A DNA stretch of 64,000 nt from Ridgeia piscesae (GCA_025642075.2 JAODUO010000053.1:1209501-1273500), one strand, 5' to 3'. Shown: positions 1-26,996, counted from the first letter of the stretch. Numbers and translations are program-made. The notes: generated from the letters alone by a model not told the origin.

Positions 1-232
1 GTTTTTACAGAAGTCATTATAATATATTGGTAAGTAAAACGGAAATGTAATAAACTAGATGATAAACTAGAAGATGATACTCTAAATATCAAAACTGTAG
101 TTGCCTTGACCCTGCTGATATGTAAATGACCAACACACCATTTTTATTTTATTTTATGGAATTAATACATTGCTAACACTGACAAAGTCACTCTAATATT
201 TGGCACAGAAGTCCTAAAAAGCATGCACAAAC

Positions 233-1161
233 CTCAGAAAATATTCTATACATGACGCTGTAGTCGTTTGCCAACCGTCCAATCAGGTAGAGAAAGCCCT
301 TTGATGCACTGTATCTGGAAAAATCAAGTTGAATTCTCTAGAAGATGTGCATTGGTGTTTATATTGATGTCTGGCTGGTAAAGCTTTGAGTTTGTCAGTG
401 CACATGCCCGAAGCTAGTGTGTATGACTCAGGAGAGGGGGGTTCCAACGAGAGTGGAATTTGGGGGGAGTTTGTTCCTGGTGTTGCTCCATCCACATACC
501 ACGACACAGGGGGCTGTTACTTTGAAGTTTCAAAAGCTAACATTACAAGGAACCTGTCTATTCCTTCATTTCCTTGTTTTATATTATTCAATAATTAGTA
601 TATCTTAAAACGACATTAAATATGTCAGATGTTTAAACCTTACCAAATTGCGTTTAACAAGCCCAAATACGTTTTCGCAATTTGAATTTTTATTTAAAAA
701 AATGTTTAAATAATTTTAATTAATTTTTCACCGGAATTTGTTCTACCAAGTGGAACTCTTTTATCTGAGTGAGGTGATCGGAGCATACACACCCACGGGG
801 CCTGGTGATTACTGGTGAGGAAACAGACACAATACTAACTGGATGGGCTTCCAGTGGTAGACAGTCTTGTTCAGTTGAGTGAGTGTCTTGTCCTTCCATT
901 TCTTCTCAAGCTGATCCATCTCTATTTCTGTCATCGCTGACCTGTCGATGTTATCTGAAGATTAAACCAGACACCATCCGTTATACTGCCAAGTCAATCC
1001 GTTATACTACCAAGTCAATTACTGTAAACCTCTGAAGTCTGAATGATCCTTAATTAACAAAATATGGTATTTGTCAAGCAACAGGTGTAAAATATTATTT
1101 ATATATGTCTCATGTAAGTGTGTGTGTGTGTGGTGTGGTGTGGTGTGGTGTGGTGTGGTGT

Positions 1162-1194
<33 letters not shown>

Positions 1195-3501
1195 ACGCAT
1201 CCAACTGCATGTGTGGTATGCATGAGCATGTGTGTATAGATCACGTGTGTTTGTGTTTGCACTCACACACCTGCCCCGTGTACACTCACCATTTGCTGTG
1301 ACCTTATTGTGAATCTGTTGAGTCTTGTACTTGAGTTCATCGCCCTCCATGGGCAGTTGCCGACTCTGTAAATACCTTGCCATCTGTCCTGCTTTCTCCT
1401 TCAACTTTGACATTGGATACTCTGTCAAACAGCAGCATCATAATTCTATTATTATCAAATGTTTCATTTTAAAACAAAAATCTTCAAATTAAAGCACACC
1501 TTACTAACAACACCAAAAATATCAAGACAGTGTTGTTTTTATAAATCTTGCACACTAAATATGTTTTTTTTTGTAACCATCCTACAATGGGTATTTTATT
1601 TGTAATGACTTGCAGATGGTTTGTAGAACCACACAAAGACAGTCTGGATAACAATTAATAAATAGTACAACACAAGCAGATGGGTGCGGAAAAGTTGAAA
1701 AGTGAGCATCGAGCACTGAAGAACATAACAGAGAGACTAGGAAAAAATTTTAGATGGAGAGAAGAGTACAAAGATTTATGAGAAGCGATGATTCAAACTA
1801 ATGTAGGACGAGTTGCAGAAGATTAGGTAGGAAAGTAATGTCAATTAGTAATTTAACGGTAACGGTAAGTTGTTATATAGTGCAGTGTGCAAGACTGATT
1901 GCAAGTCCTTGGAATTACTCATTGTAGTTTATGCTTTATACCCTGGCTGAAATGATGTTCAGTAGAACATCATTTCAACTTCTCCAGAAAGCATTCAAAC
2001 ATGGACCACTGCCTACAGCCATTTATTCATTCATACAGCTCAGTGAATTGGTGCAATGTAGAGTGAACAAACTTGTGCAAGGTTCGACACAACAGCACAG
2101 GATTTGAAACTGGGTTCTCTACAGTACAAGTCCAATACTCTATTTATTGAACAGCTGTGCTCCACAATCAGGCGAAGTGGATTGAGAGATGTGCCCCATC
2201 CTATCACGTCTTAAATGGGTGGAAGAAAACATGAAGAGAACACAGGCCTCATAAGCATACACTAGTACTTCAAATCATCAGTGGATAAAACTAACAGTAA
2301 CTACTATTTCATTATAACATCACCTACTTTCTATGAGCAGGTTCACAGACTCGAGTAATCGTGGCGGTAACTTGACTTTCTTCACTTGCATAATCCCGGG
2401 GTGTGCCCGATGTTTCACCTCTCCTGCGTCTAGCACTGCCTTCACATCAGGGTCAATGGTGATTCGATTATTCGACACCAAATCTGCTGCCATATGCTGA
2501 AATGGGTACATAATAAATAAATAAATTTGTTAATATGAACCAAAAATAAATAATAATAATATTCCATTGTTTGCTCAACTGAAATTTCAGTTTCATATAT
2601 AACGGTTATTTCTGAAAGTTGCAAATGACTTCCTATAAGTTAGCACTGCTCCATCAATAACATGTATATTGTGTATAACTATAAGTCGATTAATTTGGAC
2701 ATACAGTGTAGTGAACCTGCAGCTAAAAAAAATTACAGCCATCACAAAAATTCAGATGCTTAATTTCTTTTTATTCAATTTTCCTATACATCGTGTGTTC
2801 AGCTGCTTAGCAAAAAACTGTCAAATAATCAAAAATAGCTTCCTGAACATGTGCTTTTTGTTGTATATTTTCCAATTTTTTCCCTTCAAATTCTGGTTTC
2901 GGAAGATTGTCTTTTTGACAAAAAGCTAAGGGAAAGTTGGTAACATGTGAAATGAGTGTACTGTTTGCCCTAGGAGATGTCATGTCAGAGTAGTGATGTA
3001 ATTTTTATTTTTAATATATTTAACCATTATTAACATGGTTGGCAAAGCTTGACGGAGGCCTCATGCAGAAATGTGACTGGATACATCAATACAATTTCTA
3101 TCAAAATCTTTCAATTTAAATTCCTGACTTTGAGTGAAATTTAATAAATGTATTTATACACTGGTTCACAGAGCAAGAGTTAGGCATATCAAGAGTTATA
3201 GTCAGTTATATCATTCAAACACCACAGCAACAGTCAACGATAACCGCAGACTGCTTATTTGGCGACTACAGACGCAATGTGGGCCGTGGGTAAGCTTGAG
3301 CATAACTGTATTATCGCCCACAAATACACTTTAATTTACGTTGGCTAAAGTGATCTATTTGTAGGTTACATGTGTTTCTGTACTGTGCATATGTGCTTCA
3401 CTTACTCTGCTAATCATCACGTTATGTGCTAGTATTCGGTGATAAAAATCGTGTTTTTGACATACAGCGCACAAACGCATGACCCTCACGGGCGCGGCCA
3501 T
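233..3501 (-). CDS. METTL17: METTL17, mitochondrial ribosome assembly factor; first five coding exons, gene continues off the left edge
   Basis: Coding exons on the minus strand: 3501-3406, 2496-2328, 1421-1290, 954-840 and 314-233. All are bounded by AG/GT and their phases join without a break, giving 198 codons. Exon 1 starts with ATG and encodes a basic N-terminus (MAAPVRVMRLCAVCQK), compatible with mitochondrial import. Exons 2-4 carry segments resembling METTL17/Rsm22: HPGIMQVKKVKLP, then MARYLQSRQLPMEGDEL, then LEKKW and VYHWKPI. Exon 5 reads QYSASKGFLYLIGRLANDYS, the helical region before the methyltransferase fold. The SAM-binding motif and metal-binding cysteines lie beyond the window. 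METTL17 family proteins assist assembly of the mitochondrial small ribosomal subunit. The gene shares its 5' region with MVD. Identification rests on remembered family similarity; exon joins are seen directly. Confidence 0.8.
1119..1192. repeat. TGTGG/TG microsatellite in METTL17 intron 3
   Basis: A run of TGTGG pentamers sits between TG dinucleotide tracts, about 100 bp downstream (minus strand) of the METTL17 exon-3 donor. Confidence 0.85.
2010..2185. repeat. SINE- or MITE-like dispersed repeat, copy 1
   Basis: The stretch CAGTGAATTGGTGCAATG, followed by AGAGTGAACAAAC, recurs with differences at about 39,790-39,840. Two diverged copies in one window suggest a dispersed short element. It lies in METTL17 intron 2 and has no coding potential. 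The ends were not defined. Confidence 0.4.
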
Positions 3502-3861
3502 GTTGTATATACCGAAATACGTTAATAAGACGCGTTTTGGTTGGTTTCTTTCACCCGCCCCTTTTTAATCAAACACGATTCTAGCAAAATAATGATAGGT
3601 ATTCCCAACTCAATATATTATGTGTGATTACACCATTGTCGATACAGATCCTGTATGCAAAAGAACTTCCCAACGCTTTACATGCAATGAATAATTACAT
3701 AAAACAATTATATGGTACGATTTTAGAAACAACCAATCAGCGCATAACTAACATATGCGGAATTGGGGAGCATTGCGTTGTTAGCGTAAACTCAGTAGTT
3801 GTGAAGATAACAATATTTAAGCTTTTATGCAGGCTAAGTCGAACTTTGATCCAAGTACAAC
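3502..3861. promoter_or_regulatory. Probable bidirectional promoter between METTL17 and MVD
   Basis: Only 360 bp separate the two start codons, which point away from each other. The interval holds a GC-box-like CCCGCCCC at 3554-3561 and a CCAAT motif at 3733-3737 (AACCAATCAGCG), and it has no repeats. Both 5' UTRs must lie within it unless there are upstream non-coding exons. Promoter function is inferred. Confidence 0.55.
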
Positions 3862-15729
<11,868 letters not shown>

Positions 15730-16450
15730 TTATAACATGAAGATCAACAAGTCTGCATGGCCAGTGTTAATTTCAGAGTGACATCATTACTAAAAGAAAT
15801 ATAACAAAAGCATGAAATATGTAAAAACTTAATATATCTACATTTGTAAGAATATGTCCACTATTATGAGTATGGTGCTTATTTAAGTAAAGCTTAACTA
15901 CATAACAAATTGTACAAGTTTAATCAAAGCATAACACTGCTATAGCCAATATAACTTGGCCGCTCCTTCGTAACAGAAATCTGTTGAGTGAAGAAACAAG
16001 CAGTGTGAATGAACTACTTAGTACAAAGAATGTATCATTGCTGTTTGTTTCTAATAAACTGCCATATTTTCTTACTACAATTCGTTAATAGAATAATTGC
16101 CGCATCACACAAGTGAGTAGGCCCCTAAATGGTTACCAAGTCGACCAACGCGCAGCGTCATTTGGAATGGTGTAAAGAAGACAGTTGTATATTTTACACG
16201 ACAGCAGATTACGAATAGCAGCTTACTGACAAACACTGTTGAAATGTCCAGCTTCAAGCCTGGTGTGGAAATCAGACATCACCAGGTTCATTACAAGAAT
16301 GAGTACAGTGATTGGTCCTGTGGTATTGTTACATTTCCGAATGATAAGACATTCGGATAGCGCTGAATACGATCTGTGTTTTACTAAATTTATGGCATCA
16401 TTCTGCACTTTCGTCTCCACAACACATTCACGTCATTTACACGATGTCCA
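15730..16450. other. Tail-to-tail gap between MVD and PRMT7
   Basis: Holds the two 3' UTRs. No further gene or repeat is seen apart from the candidate MVD poly(A) signal. The 3' UTRs may overlap, since only 721 bp separate the stops. Confidence 0.6.
16053..16058 (+). terminator. Candidate polyadenylation signal of MVD
   Basis: AATAAA lies 324 bp after the MVD stop, within the MVD-PRMT7 gap. It is the most plausible signal on this strand there, but unproven. Confidence 0.4.
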
Positions 16451-16804
16451 TCAACCAATCACCGAGAAGTCCACTTCAAACTCGCCAGTTTTCGGCTTGA
16501 ACACGAGCCTGTATTTTAACTTGCACTTCTTGTTGCTGTCCATGTTGACTTTGTGCGGCTGTCGGAAGAGAAAGACGCCCTGACGTGCATGCATGTACCA
16601 CTGGAGTGACTTCCCCGCACACGGTGGACACAGCAGACCTTTTGATATTGTCGTTGTCTTGTCTAGGTTGAATTCCATCCAGATGGCGACACCGTTCAAT
16701 GTGCCCGAACTGAAACAGGCAGCAATGTATGTTTTCATAAACCATGTCATTCTTCCCTCTTGTCTAATGTAAATTTGTAAACATTACCTACAGGCACGTG
16801 TGTG

Positions 16805-16853
<49 letters not shown>

Positions 16854-19800
16854 GCACGTCAAAATTTGTCATTACAAATTATTGGTGTGTTCATTTAGAT
16901 TAGAATCGATTTAGATCGCTGACTCATGACTATTGGCAAATGATGCGCCTGATTTTGATAAACAGCAGAACATTTTAATCAATGGGAGCCATTATTTGTA
17001 AACAGCTTCCAATCTCAATATGCAGAAAACAACTTTCAAAAGCTCACACTTGTTTATATATTTTAAATGTAGTCACCGCTGTAACTAAAAAAGGTGTGGC
17101 TGACTGACTTTGTTCTATGGGCCTAAGATACTCCTGACTATTTCTGAGCAGGAAGTAAGACTCACTCCCACAGACTGATGTAACCATCCCTTTCCACTGT
17201 CTTCACCCCTTTAAGGGGCTTGCTGAGGTCAAGGTTCAACAGGTCGAAGGTGTCGGTGAGGGGCACTCCAGGGTATTCCCAAAGAGGGTGTGGCTCAACA
17301 ATGTCGTCAGCAATGTTGGATGCGTTCTGGAGAGAGAGATAACACTATAAACAGCACTTTCAACTGTTACTGCAGAACATAGAGGATATTCACACAGAGA
17401 AAGAGTTCCAGATTATAAATTGTGTGAACCAAACAATTCTAATAGTAATAATGACTTCTTATGCACCAATATCCTCGAAGATAAAGCTCAGCGGCGGAGC
17501 AAAACTAAGGGATTAAGCAATCTCATAATCGCATAACAATGCGTAAGTCATGCGTGAGCTAGGAAGCTAAGGACAATAGGCAGCATTAAAGAGATGCCAG
17601 CAAAATTAACTATATTTCCTTCTAATTTAACACTGGCAGGAAACGAATTCCACAGAGTTGGTGCAGCAATGGAGAAAGCTTTCGTTTTCACCTGTGGAAT
17701 ATAAAAATAGTTACTACTTTAACAAGGTTTAACAAGTTGCCGTCCAGAGTCAAGCTCTAGACAATATGTGAACAAGGAAGCCTATGGCTTATCTAGTGTT
17801 CACTAAATTAATTAAATTATAAATTAATTAAATTATAAATTACCTATAAATTAAATAAATTATAAATAAATTAAATTACCTATAAATTAAATAAATTACT
17901 TATCAATTAATTAAATTACTTATAATTAATAATTATTGATTGATCGTAGCATTGATTTACATATGTGCAAACTGTACATTGAATCATACAGCTACGCCAG
18001 CTGCAATATACTTGTATGTCATCAGGCTGTGTTGGGGCAGATGGATTTACACAAGTTACTCTGATGACTCGGTCATTCCCATTAATCCAACATCTATGTC
18101 TGACATTTTATTGCAAGTGCAGACAGATTTTGTGTGGAGCTGCACATGTTATGTTTTTGGTAGAAAACTGTACAACGGGAGGTAGTTGATTCCTTCGAAT
18201 AATAACATAATTTCTTGGAACAATACAGGGGAGCCCACCCACCCATCAATATCCAATAAAGTTTTATTGCAGAGACCCGTCCACCTGTCATTTGTATATA
18301 TTATGGACGGGTACACGTCGGGTATGTCAGTGGATGGGTAAAAAACTTAAAGGAGCCAAAAAAGTAATCCAAAGTGATAGATAAATGGGTGTTGCGTGCG
18401 TGTTTGTAGTGTAGTCTATGTCAGGTCATTAAGCACATCTCAACTAGCTTGTATGTATTTGAGCCAACAACTGTGTCCACCGACAAAAGTGTGACTGGCG
18501 TAAAATGTATCCTGCATAAAGCTCTGGTTACACTGATCAGTCCTGACTCAGCCACTGTCTGTGTACCTACCATGATGAGATGGTCAAACAGTGTCAGGTC
18601 GAATCCCTCGCAGTTTTTCACTGGTGCACGAATCCTCCACAGGTTCTCAAAGTCAACACCAACTGCCCGCAACGACGCACAGCACGGCAGCACTGATGCG
18701 GTCTCTGACAGCCGATTGGCTAGTTCTGTGCGTGCATACCAAAAGTAGACGTCGTGCCACGGCAGCGAACTTATTGAGAAGTACGGCTCGGCCAGCAGGA
18801 TGTCCACCTGATGAAAAAGTGTGATCGCAATATGCTGCAAATTCATTGTCAACTATGTGATATGAATATTTTTTATTTAACTGACAACAACATCGTCACG
18901 AGTTGTCTATGCATGTTAAATTACATGGACGTTTTAGCTAGTAATAACTGACTATAAATTCATGTCATTATTGACCTTGTACTGAATTAACAGGGTGTCC
19001 GGCAGAGTGGGAGGGCACTAGCAGTAAGACATTTATTTTCAATTAATACATAAACTATATTAGTAATATTGCAACCAGAAACTTTGTTGTTTGATCGATA
19101 CCACTTCTGAACTGTAGAAGGTAGCTTAAAGGTCGCACTACTATTATGCAAAATTATATAGCAAAAGTTACAATTATCTCACAAGAGTCACAGCTTAGCA
19201 GTAGACAACCACAGCAAATATAAAACTCAACAACCACGCACACCTTCCTGCCATCCAGATCCTCTACTGTGATGTCTTCTGGAGATTTGTCGAGTACTTT
19301 CACCCGCGACTGGAGTTTGTTGCTCTCTATGTATCTCTCTATCATACGCTTCATCATTGGCTGAGTCTCTACTGTGTACACCTGCGTAGGTCACATGACA
19401 TTTACACAGATCACATGACACAAAAACTGGTAACAAATTATGATGTCAACAACTAAATTACACACAGAATAAGGAGCACTTTCAGTTTTGTTCAGCAACT
19501 TCCAATTTGAAAAATGGCAACCATTTTTGCAGAAAGAATTCCACTTTCTTCAATCTGGCTGATTTGTTGAAATATGCTACGTTTCCACCTGTCACCGGTG
19601 GACCTTGCTCATGCACTTGTGTCATGGCTCAGATTTTGGTTGAATAATGTGTTGATACATGGAACATGGTATGATGTTTGATATAGACAGCCTCCGTTAC
19701 TTTCCTCATGTGCTAGAGTTCTGTTATTGGGCCAAAGACCTTGGTGTTACCGAAGGACACTAAGTGTCCTGTAGTCCATTATCTATGTAAGCCCAATAAT

Positions 19801-22800
19801 GATCTCCTACCCCTGTACGTTTGTCCAGTTTTGTGCGTTCTGGCTGAGTGGCCTTTGATTATTCTACCAGAATCTGAGGTAGAATAATCTGTGTCGCATG
19901 ACGTTAGTGTATAAGCAAGTAGCACATGTAATGGACTGAAACGTAGCATCTTTCAGCTAATCAGTCCAAAGTAAGTTCATTTCCTGTTGTTCAACCAAAT
20001 CCTGGAGTTGTGAACTCTATGTTAAGAATGACGTGAATATGTAAGTTGTGGCATCCAAGTGACAACTGTAGAGAATGCAAACGACAAATAAACTGACCTG
20101 GACAGATTCCTGGCAACAGAACTCACTAATACACGTTTCAGACAAACAAAGGTAGAACTAACTTCATATATAGCATGGCATCCCATCAGTAGGACTGCTC
20201 AAAGCACTACTCCATGTAGAATTGCTCAGTCAATCCCCATCTCCCAGATTGGGAAGCTCAAAAGTGAATCAAAGTCTGATTTGTGATGCTCAACAGCTGG
20301 GCTGGGGGAATGCAAATACTCTAAACATGGCGAGTAGATCACAAGAACAACCAGTCTGTTTGTCACAACGTATATGGACTTGAGTAACCGAGACATTGAA
20401 AAGGTCTACACAAAGCAGAAAAACCCCTGATGTTAAAGTGAGTTTATACTGTGATGACATACCTTGCTGGCGCCCAATCTTGCGGCCATCAGGGGCAGTA
20501 GAGAGCCATCACTGACACACAGACACACCGTCTGAGGGGTGACCACCTGCAAGTAGAACAACTCATTCAAACATTCTACCACTGATATAGCAAAGACACC
20601 TACCAGCATGTCAACACTACGTTGGTAAGTATTACATACAAAGTCCTGACTCACAGACACACATCTGAAGTGTCTCAGTCCTAATGATACTGTGTTATAT
20701 TCCAATCCTAGCTGACAGATGTCACACTAATAGCAGCTAATTATACTGTATGTTTAGTCCTAAACTCCTAATACACAAGCAATGGCTTTACGTAAATGCA
20801 AGGCTAATAAGTCCCCAAAAAGAAGTTTTTTGACAAAGTATACGTCAGGACAATTTAGGGCGTTCAAATTCAAAAGTTTAACATGTCCACAGACAAAACA
20901 AACTTGAATGTTGCCCTGCTAGTCATGTGACCCCGCCGGCCGTCTCACCTGTCTCAATGCGTCCAGGTACTTCTGGTTGTGACTCGAGTCATTCAACATT
21001 CCGATGCGCGTCCGACTACAGCAGATGTGAGCTCCACACTGGCATACTGGAGGCTCCAACACTGGCGCCCTCTGGGGACAGTTTCTGAAAGAGACCATTT
21101 CAGAGGTGACCGTGTAAAGATGTTATTTATACATTAGTAAATTAATATGGAATGTTCATTACCGTGTGACCAAGCAGATGGGTCAAAATGTCGTACGTTT
21201 CACAAACTATGCTCCAAAGTAAGTGAATTTCTTGCAAAAAATATATTAATTAGCCATTTAGATCACAGGTTGGTTGTTGACGGCCAAACCCTCAGTACAC
21301 ATGTAATAGCTTTAAAACCAAAGCGACGCACACTTCACAAAGACAAACACTTTCCCTAGGGTTTCAGCATAATTATTGCAAAATTAAATAGATTTTAAAG
21401 GGCATATCATAAGCATACTTAAATATCTCCCAAACAAGTTGCTCTAAAAGTCAATGCTCAACTCCAGCTCCTACGGTCAGCAGAGAATATAGTGAACTGT
21501 CAAAATAAATTGAGAACGACGTACGTTTCTGACTTGCTGACATCAAACCACAGACTGTATTCGTCATGGAAACTGTGAATAACGAGCTTCTCTCCAGTTG
21601 CCACGGTAACGATAGACATGGGGTAATAGATGGCCTGCATCCAATGGTCCCGCCACTGTGACAGAAACAGCATATTGTCAGGGTTGGGGTGATTACCTGG
21701 TTGTTGTTAGGTATAGAGTGATTACCTGGCTGTCGTCAGGTGTGTGATAATTCCCTGGCTGTTGTAAGGGGTGGGGTGATTACTTGGCTGTTGTCAGGTG
21801 TGTGATAATTCCCTGGCTGTTGTAAGGGGTGGTGTGATCACCTGGCTGTTGTCAGGGGTGGGATAATTCCCTGGCTGTTGTAAGGGGTGGAGTGATCACC
21901 TGGCTGTTGTAAGGGGTGGAGTGATCACCTGGCTGTTGTCAGGGGTGGAGTGATCACCTGGCTGTTGTAAGGGGTGGTGTGATCACCTGGCTGTTGTAAG
22001 GGGTGGAGTGATCACCTGGCTGTTGTAAGGGGTGGAGTGATCACCTGGCTGTTGTCAGGGGTGGAGTGATCACCTGGCTGTTGTCAGGGGTGGAGTGATC
22101 ACCTGGCTGTTGTAAGGGGTGGAGTGATCACCTGGCTGTTGTAAGGGGTGGAGTGATCACCTGGCTGTTGTCAGGGGTGGAGTGATCACCTGGCTGTTGT
22201 AAGGGGTGGTGTGATCACCTGGCTGTTGTCAGGGGTGGAGTGATCACCTGGCTGTTGTAAGGGGTGGAGTGATCACCTGGCTGTTGTAAGGGGTGGAGTG
22301 ATCACCTGGCTGTTGTAAGGGGTGGAGTGATCACCTGGCTGTTGTAAGGGGTGGAGTGATCACCTGGCTGTTGTAAGGGGTGGTGTGATCACCTGGCTGT
22401 TGTCAGGGGTGGAGTGATCACCTGGCTGTTGTCAGGGGTGGAGTGATCACCTGGCTGTTGTCAGGGGTGGAGTGATCACCTGGCTGTTGTCAGGGGTGGA
22501 GTGATCACCTGGCTGTTGTAAGGGGTGGAGTGATCACCTGGCTGTTGTAAGGGGTGGAGTGATCACCTGGCTGTTGTAAGGGGTGGAGTGATCACCTGGC
22601 TGTTGTAAGGGGTGGAGTGATCACCTGGCTGTTGTAAGGGGTGGTGTGATCACCTGGCTGTTGTCAGGGGTGGAGTGATCACCTGGCTGTTGTCAGGGGT
22701 GGAGTGATCACCTGGCTGTTGTAAGGGGTGGAGTGATCACCTGGCTGTTGTAAGGGGTGGAGTGATCACCTGGCTGTTGTAAGGGGTGGAGTGATCACCT

Positions 22801-25800
22801 GGCTGTTGTAAGGGGTGGAGTGATCACCTGGCTGTTGTAAGGGGTGGAGTGATCACCTGGCTGTTGTAAGGGGTGGAGTGGTCACCTGGCTGTTGTAAGG
22901 GGTGGTGTGATCACCTGGCTGTTGTCAGGGGTGGAGTGATCACCTGGCTGTTGTCAGGGGTGGAGTGATCACCTGGCTGTTGTCAGGGGTGGAGTGATCA
23001 CCTGGCTGTTGTCAGGGGTGGAGTGATCACCTGGCTGTTGTAAGGGGTGGAGTGATCACCTGGCTGTTGTCAGGGGTGGGATAATACCCTGGCTGTTGTA
23101 ACGGGTGGGGGTGAGATTACTTGGCTGTTGTTAGGTGTGATATGATTACCTGGCTATTATGGGTGGGGTGATTACCTAGCTGTTGTTAGAGGTGGGATGA
23201 TTACCTGGTGATTACCCAACTGCATGTTGTCACGGGAGGGGTGACTATCTACATGCTATCAGTGGTGGGGTGATTACTTGGCTGTTATCCTGCAGCTGTC
23301 AGAAATGTGGCGGTGACCTACCTGCATGTTGTCTGGGGTGGGGTGGGCCCACCGTGGGCCACAGCTGAGGATGACCTTTGCCCCCATGTCCATCTCCAGA
23401 TCCCACCACATGAACAAGCCTCGGCACGTTCCACCGTGGACTGCTGGTGCCACCTGTTGACTGGTGCCGCTGAACTCTATCGGGCTTCGGCCACTGTAGT
23501 CAAACCTGAACGAACACGCATCAATGTATTTATGGAGTACTACTGTAGGATCGACACTACATCATGTTTGTTCTCAAAGGAAAACAAAACAGCTCGACTA
23601 AGATGTAATCGTCAGTCTTAACAGCTAATTGATAGCGAGAGCAAACAAAACAGCAAAATGAACCGTTAGGTAAACAACATCAGTTACTTCAAATCTGAGA
23701 CGAATTTGGTTAACTTCCTGTTAATTTAGTAGTCATGACTTTTTAAAATCAATTCTCAGAAGTCCATTAGGTGCCATTCATTGTCAAGTACTGTTCTATT
23801 ATGATTCAAACCTGCTTGAAGAGACAATTCTACAACTCGTGCTTATATCCTGCAATGACATACGACGCGGAATTATCGGCGCTCCCCAATCAGGCAAATA
23901 ACAAGCTAGCAGCCACACACAAAAGACGGAAAGGAGTATGTTAAACATAACATACCTGGACAGAAAAAACAGCTGGATAAGAGAAAAGACAAAGATCATA
24001 GATTTGATTGAACGTGTCAGAAGAATAAGAGATAACCATATTGTTACATGGGAACCTTATGAAGAGGAACAATCTAGAGGAAGGCCAACGAGATGATGGA
24101 GAGACGAACTACATGAGTAATGGAAGAGCATGATCTGGCAGATGACAGCACAGATGTGGAGACAGCATGCTGAGGCCTTTGCCCAGCCACACGACTGCAA
24201 CGACATTGATATGATTCAAATATTTCAAACACTCGGCTCATGCTTGCCTCACCTAAACACTCTCGCCGGCTCGGTGATTGGTTTAAATAGGTCAGGTGAC
24301 AACTGATCGAGCTGAAGGTCATGGACACCAGCACTACCCGGGCACACGTTGATGTCTTCGGGGGGTGTGATGTCATCGCCATCCTTGATGTGGATTGGCT
24401 GGAACTTGTTCCAGCGCTCCACGAGCACCGAGTCGACCACTTGAATGTACATGTTGGCAGCGGATGGGACGACAATGCAGTCATTCTGTCAACATAAGTC
24501 CTAACTAGTTTAGCAACAAATACCACATTTAAGGATGTCAGATATTCTCTAGAAAATCTTTCAAATAAAAACAATTGTTCATGATAAACTACACCTCCTC
24601 AGTGTTTTCATGATAAAAACCGTCAAAAAGTGTCCCCAAAGCTGCATACATGGCTACGAATACGGTTACAAATTTGAAATAAATCTGCAACAAGTTAAGA
24701 ATGAATGTGACGGGAGATGGTACCTGAAGAAGACACTTGTGTGCGTGGTGGAACGTCCCAATGCCGCCTTCACCTATCAGCTCCGTGTCAAACACCTCTG
24801 TCACCAGGATGTTGGCTCTCTCAGTCATGTCCCCATCTGTCACCGACATCAGCGTTAGAATAGCCACAACTCCGGGCTCATTTACATATCACCAGTACCT
24901 ATGGCTGAGTTCCATAGCAATATTTCAATTTAAACTATTGATCCAATTCACCACTGTGAAAGTTGCTGCCACATGAGGTTGGTTTTACAGGCCCTATGAA
25001 CACCACAGAAATACTTAATCCTTTGTAGATATGCCAAAGAAAATGCTCAGCATTTTACTGACACATTTAAATAACGTTCTGTGTATGTATGTGACTGTGT
25101 GTGCATGTGTGTTTGAGTGTTAACAACTACGCATGCATTACAATTAAATCTTCTGAAACTATAGCCACCTTTCGTTAAATAACTCAAAACATATTTGTTT
25201 GAAACTGCTTTTCAACCATAACCTTTTGGCAGTTCCATGTTCCGATGATGACTTCTGCCTGTCCCCAATTATGATTATGCCAAATGATTGTGTTTGTTGC
25301 GCCTTTGAGCTTGAATTTTCAATGATTAGAAGTGTTGCGCTACAAAAGTGTTACACTTATTATGCACAGAAAGAGACAACACCTGAGCCAACTGTGATGT
25401 CTGTTGACCGTTTACGAATCAACTTGATCTTGTCTGCAAAGCCGTTCTCCGCGATCACCCGACTGGCACAGTTGGCCATTGGCTGGAATGCCTGAAAGCA
25501 ATGAGTTGTGTAACGTCAGTTTCATTTTCAAGCAAAAGAAGTTTAATGGAATATCTGAATACTATGATGATCTTAGAATACCTTAGGAAACCTAGATATT
25601 TTTATAAAACACTTGGGGATTATAGGAGTTATGGGAAAGATAGCTGGACATGTGTAAAAAGGTTAATTTACACAATTACTGCTAGCGCAACTGAGCTTTA
25701 TGTTCCAAACGAGACTAACAATTATTTTGAGTAATTGATCATGCAATTATATTGTTTATTGGAATGTTACTTGATGCAATACGATAGTTTGAACTCTGAC

Positions 25801-26957
25801 CTGAAGTGACTGGTGCTGTTCGACTGAATATTAAACAGCTGATCCTTGTTTACAAATTACAACTCTTTAAAAGTCATGACATTGTGGAAATAGCTTATTG
25901 CCTAGAATACATTCTAAAAAATAACAGGTCTTCTCTATTGCATATAGTTTTTGCCACAACAAAACTTGTCAGCTTTGAAAATAATAAAACTATTGTTCTG
26001 AAAAAATATAATGTGAAAATTGAACTTGATGATGTATACGTAAACTTTATTTGCCATTTTCAACATGCAAGTACATTTCATGGGAATGTATTCTGGTATT
26101 GAGTCACGTAGTGCCCATATACAATAAAATGAAATATGAAAATATATTTAAAAAATCTTTAAAATTATAAATAAAATAATAATAGTATTATATTTTGATT
26201 TCATAAATAAATACTATCTCAGATATCATTTAAAATGACTAGTAAATAAATAAATATATCTAAAATATCCTATAAAATTTTATATTTTAAAATTATTATG
26301 TTAAGCACAATAAATAAATAATTATTATACACTGTATGCCTAAATTATATTTAAAATTATTATGTTCAGCTCAGATTTCACAATAGAAGATTTAGCACTA
26401 TCAGGGATCAATTCACCATTCTGATGCCGCCGAACTACACACATATTGAGAATGCAAGAATACTTTCAAAAGCATAGTGATAGAACTGAACAAGAATCTC
26501 CTTCCTCAGCCCAAACTTCTTTAGTTGGTGCAGGAAGTATACACCATTGGACTACTGTACAATTATTTGTACTCATAATTTAGAAAAATGGAACACATCT
26601 GGAATATATGTAAAGTGTCAAGATATCAGAAAATTGTGAAATTTAAAAATGAAACATTTTTTTTTACAGCAGCTACCCTTATCGCTGACCACACAATACT
26701 GTCCCAGTCATAGATAGTATATGAAAACGATGACCTATGAGGGGCGTATTGAGGGTTATGACCTACTTCACAGGCTGTGACCAGGTCAGCGCCACATCGC
26801 ACGGCCATCATTGAGAGTAACCCCGTGCCAGTGCCAATGTCCAGTACGTGCGCCAACTGACCCCGGTCATGTATGGTCTTGACCGCATCTCTCAGACCAA
26901 TCTCATACATCTGGTTCTGAAACAATGAAGGAACGTGAATGGCAGCTGAGCAGTCCG

Positions 26958-26996
<39 letters not shown>

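Noticed and set aside
283..507. 74-codon minus-strand frame as a separate protein or the METTL17 C-terminus
   Set aside because: The METTL17 exon at 314-233 is in another frame and joins perfectly to the preceding exon. The 74-codon frame shows no family similarity.
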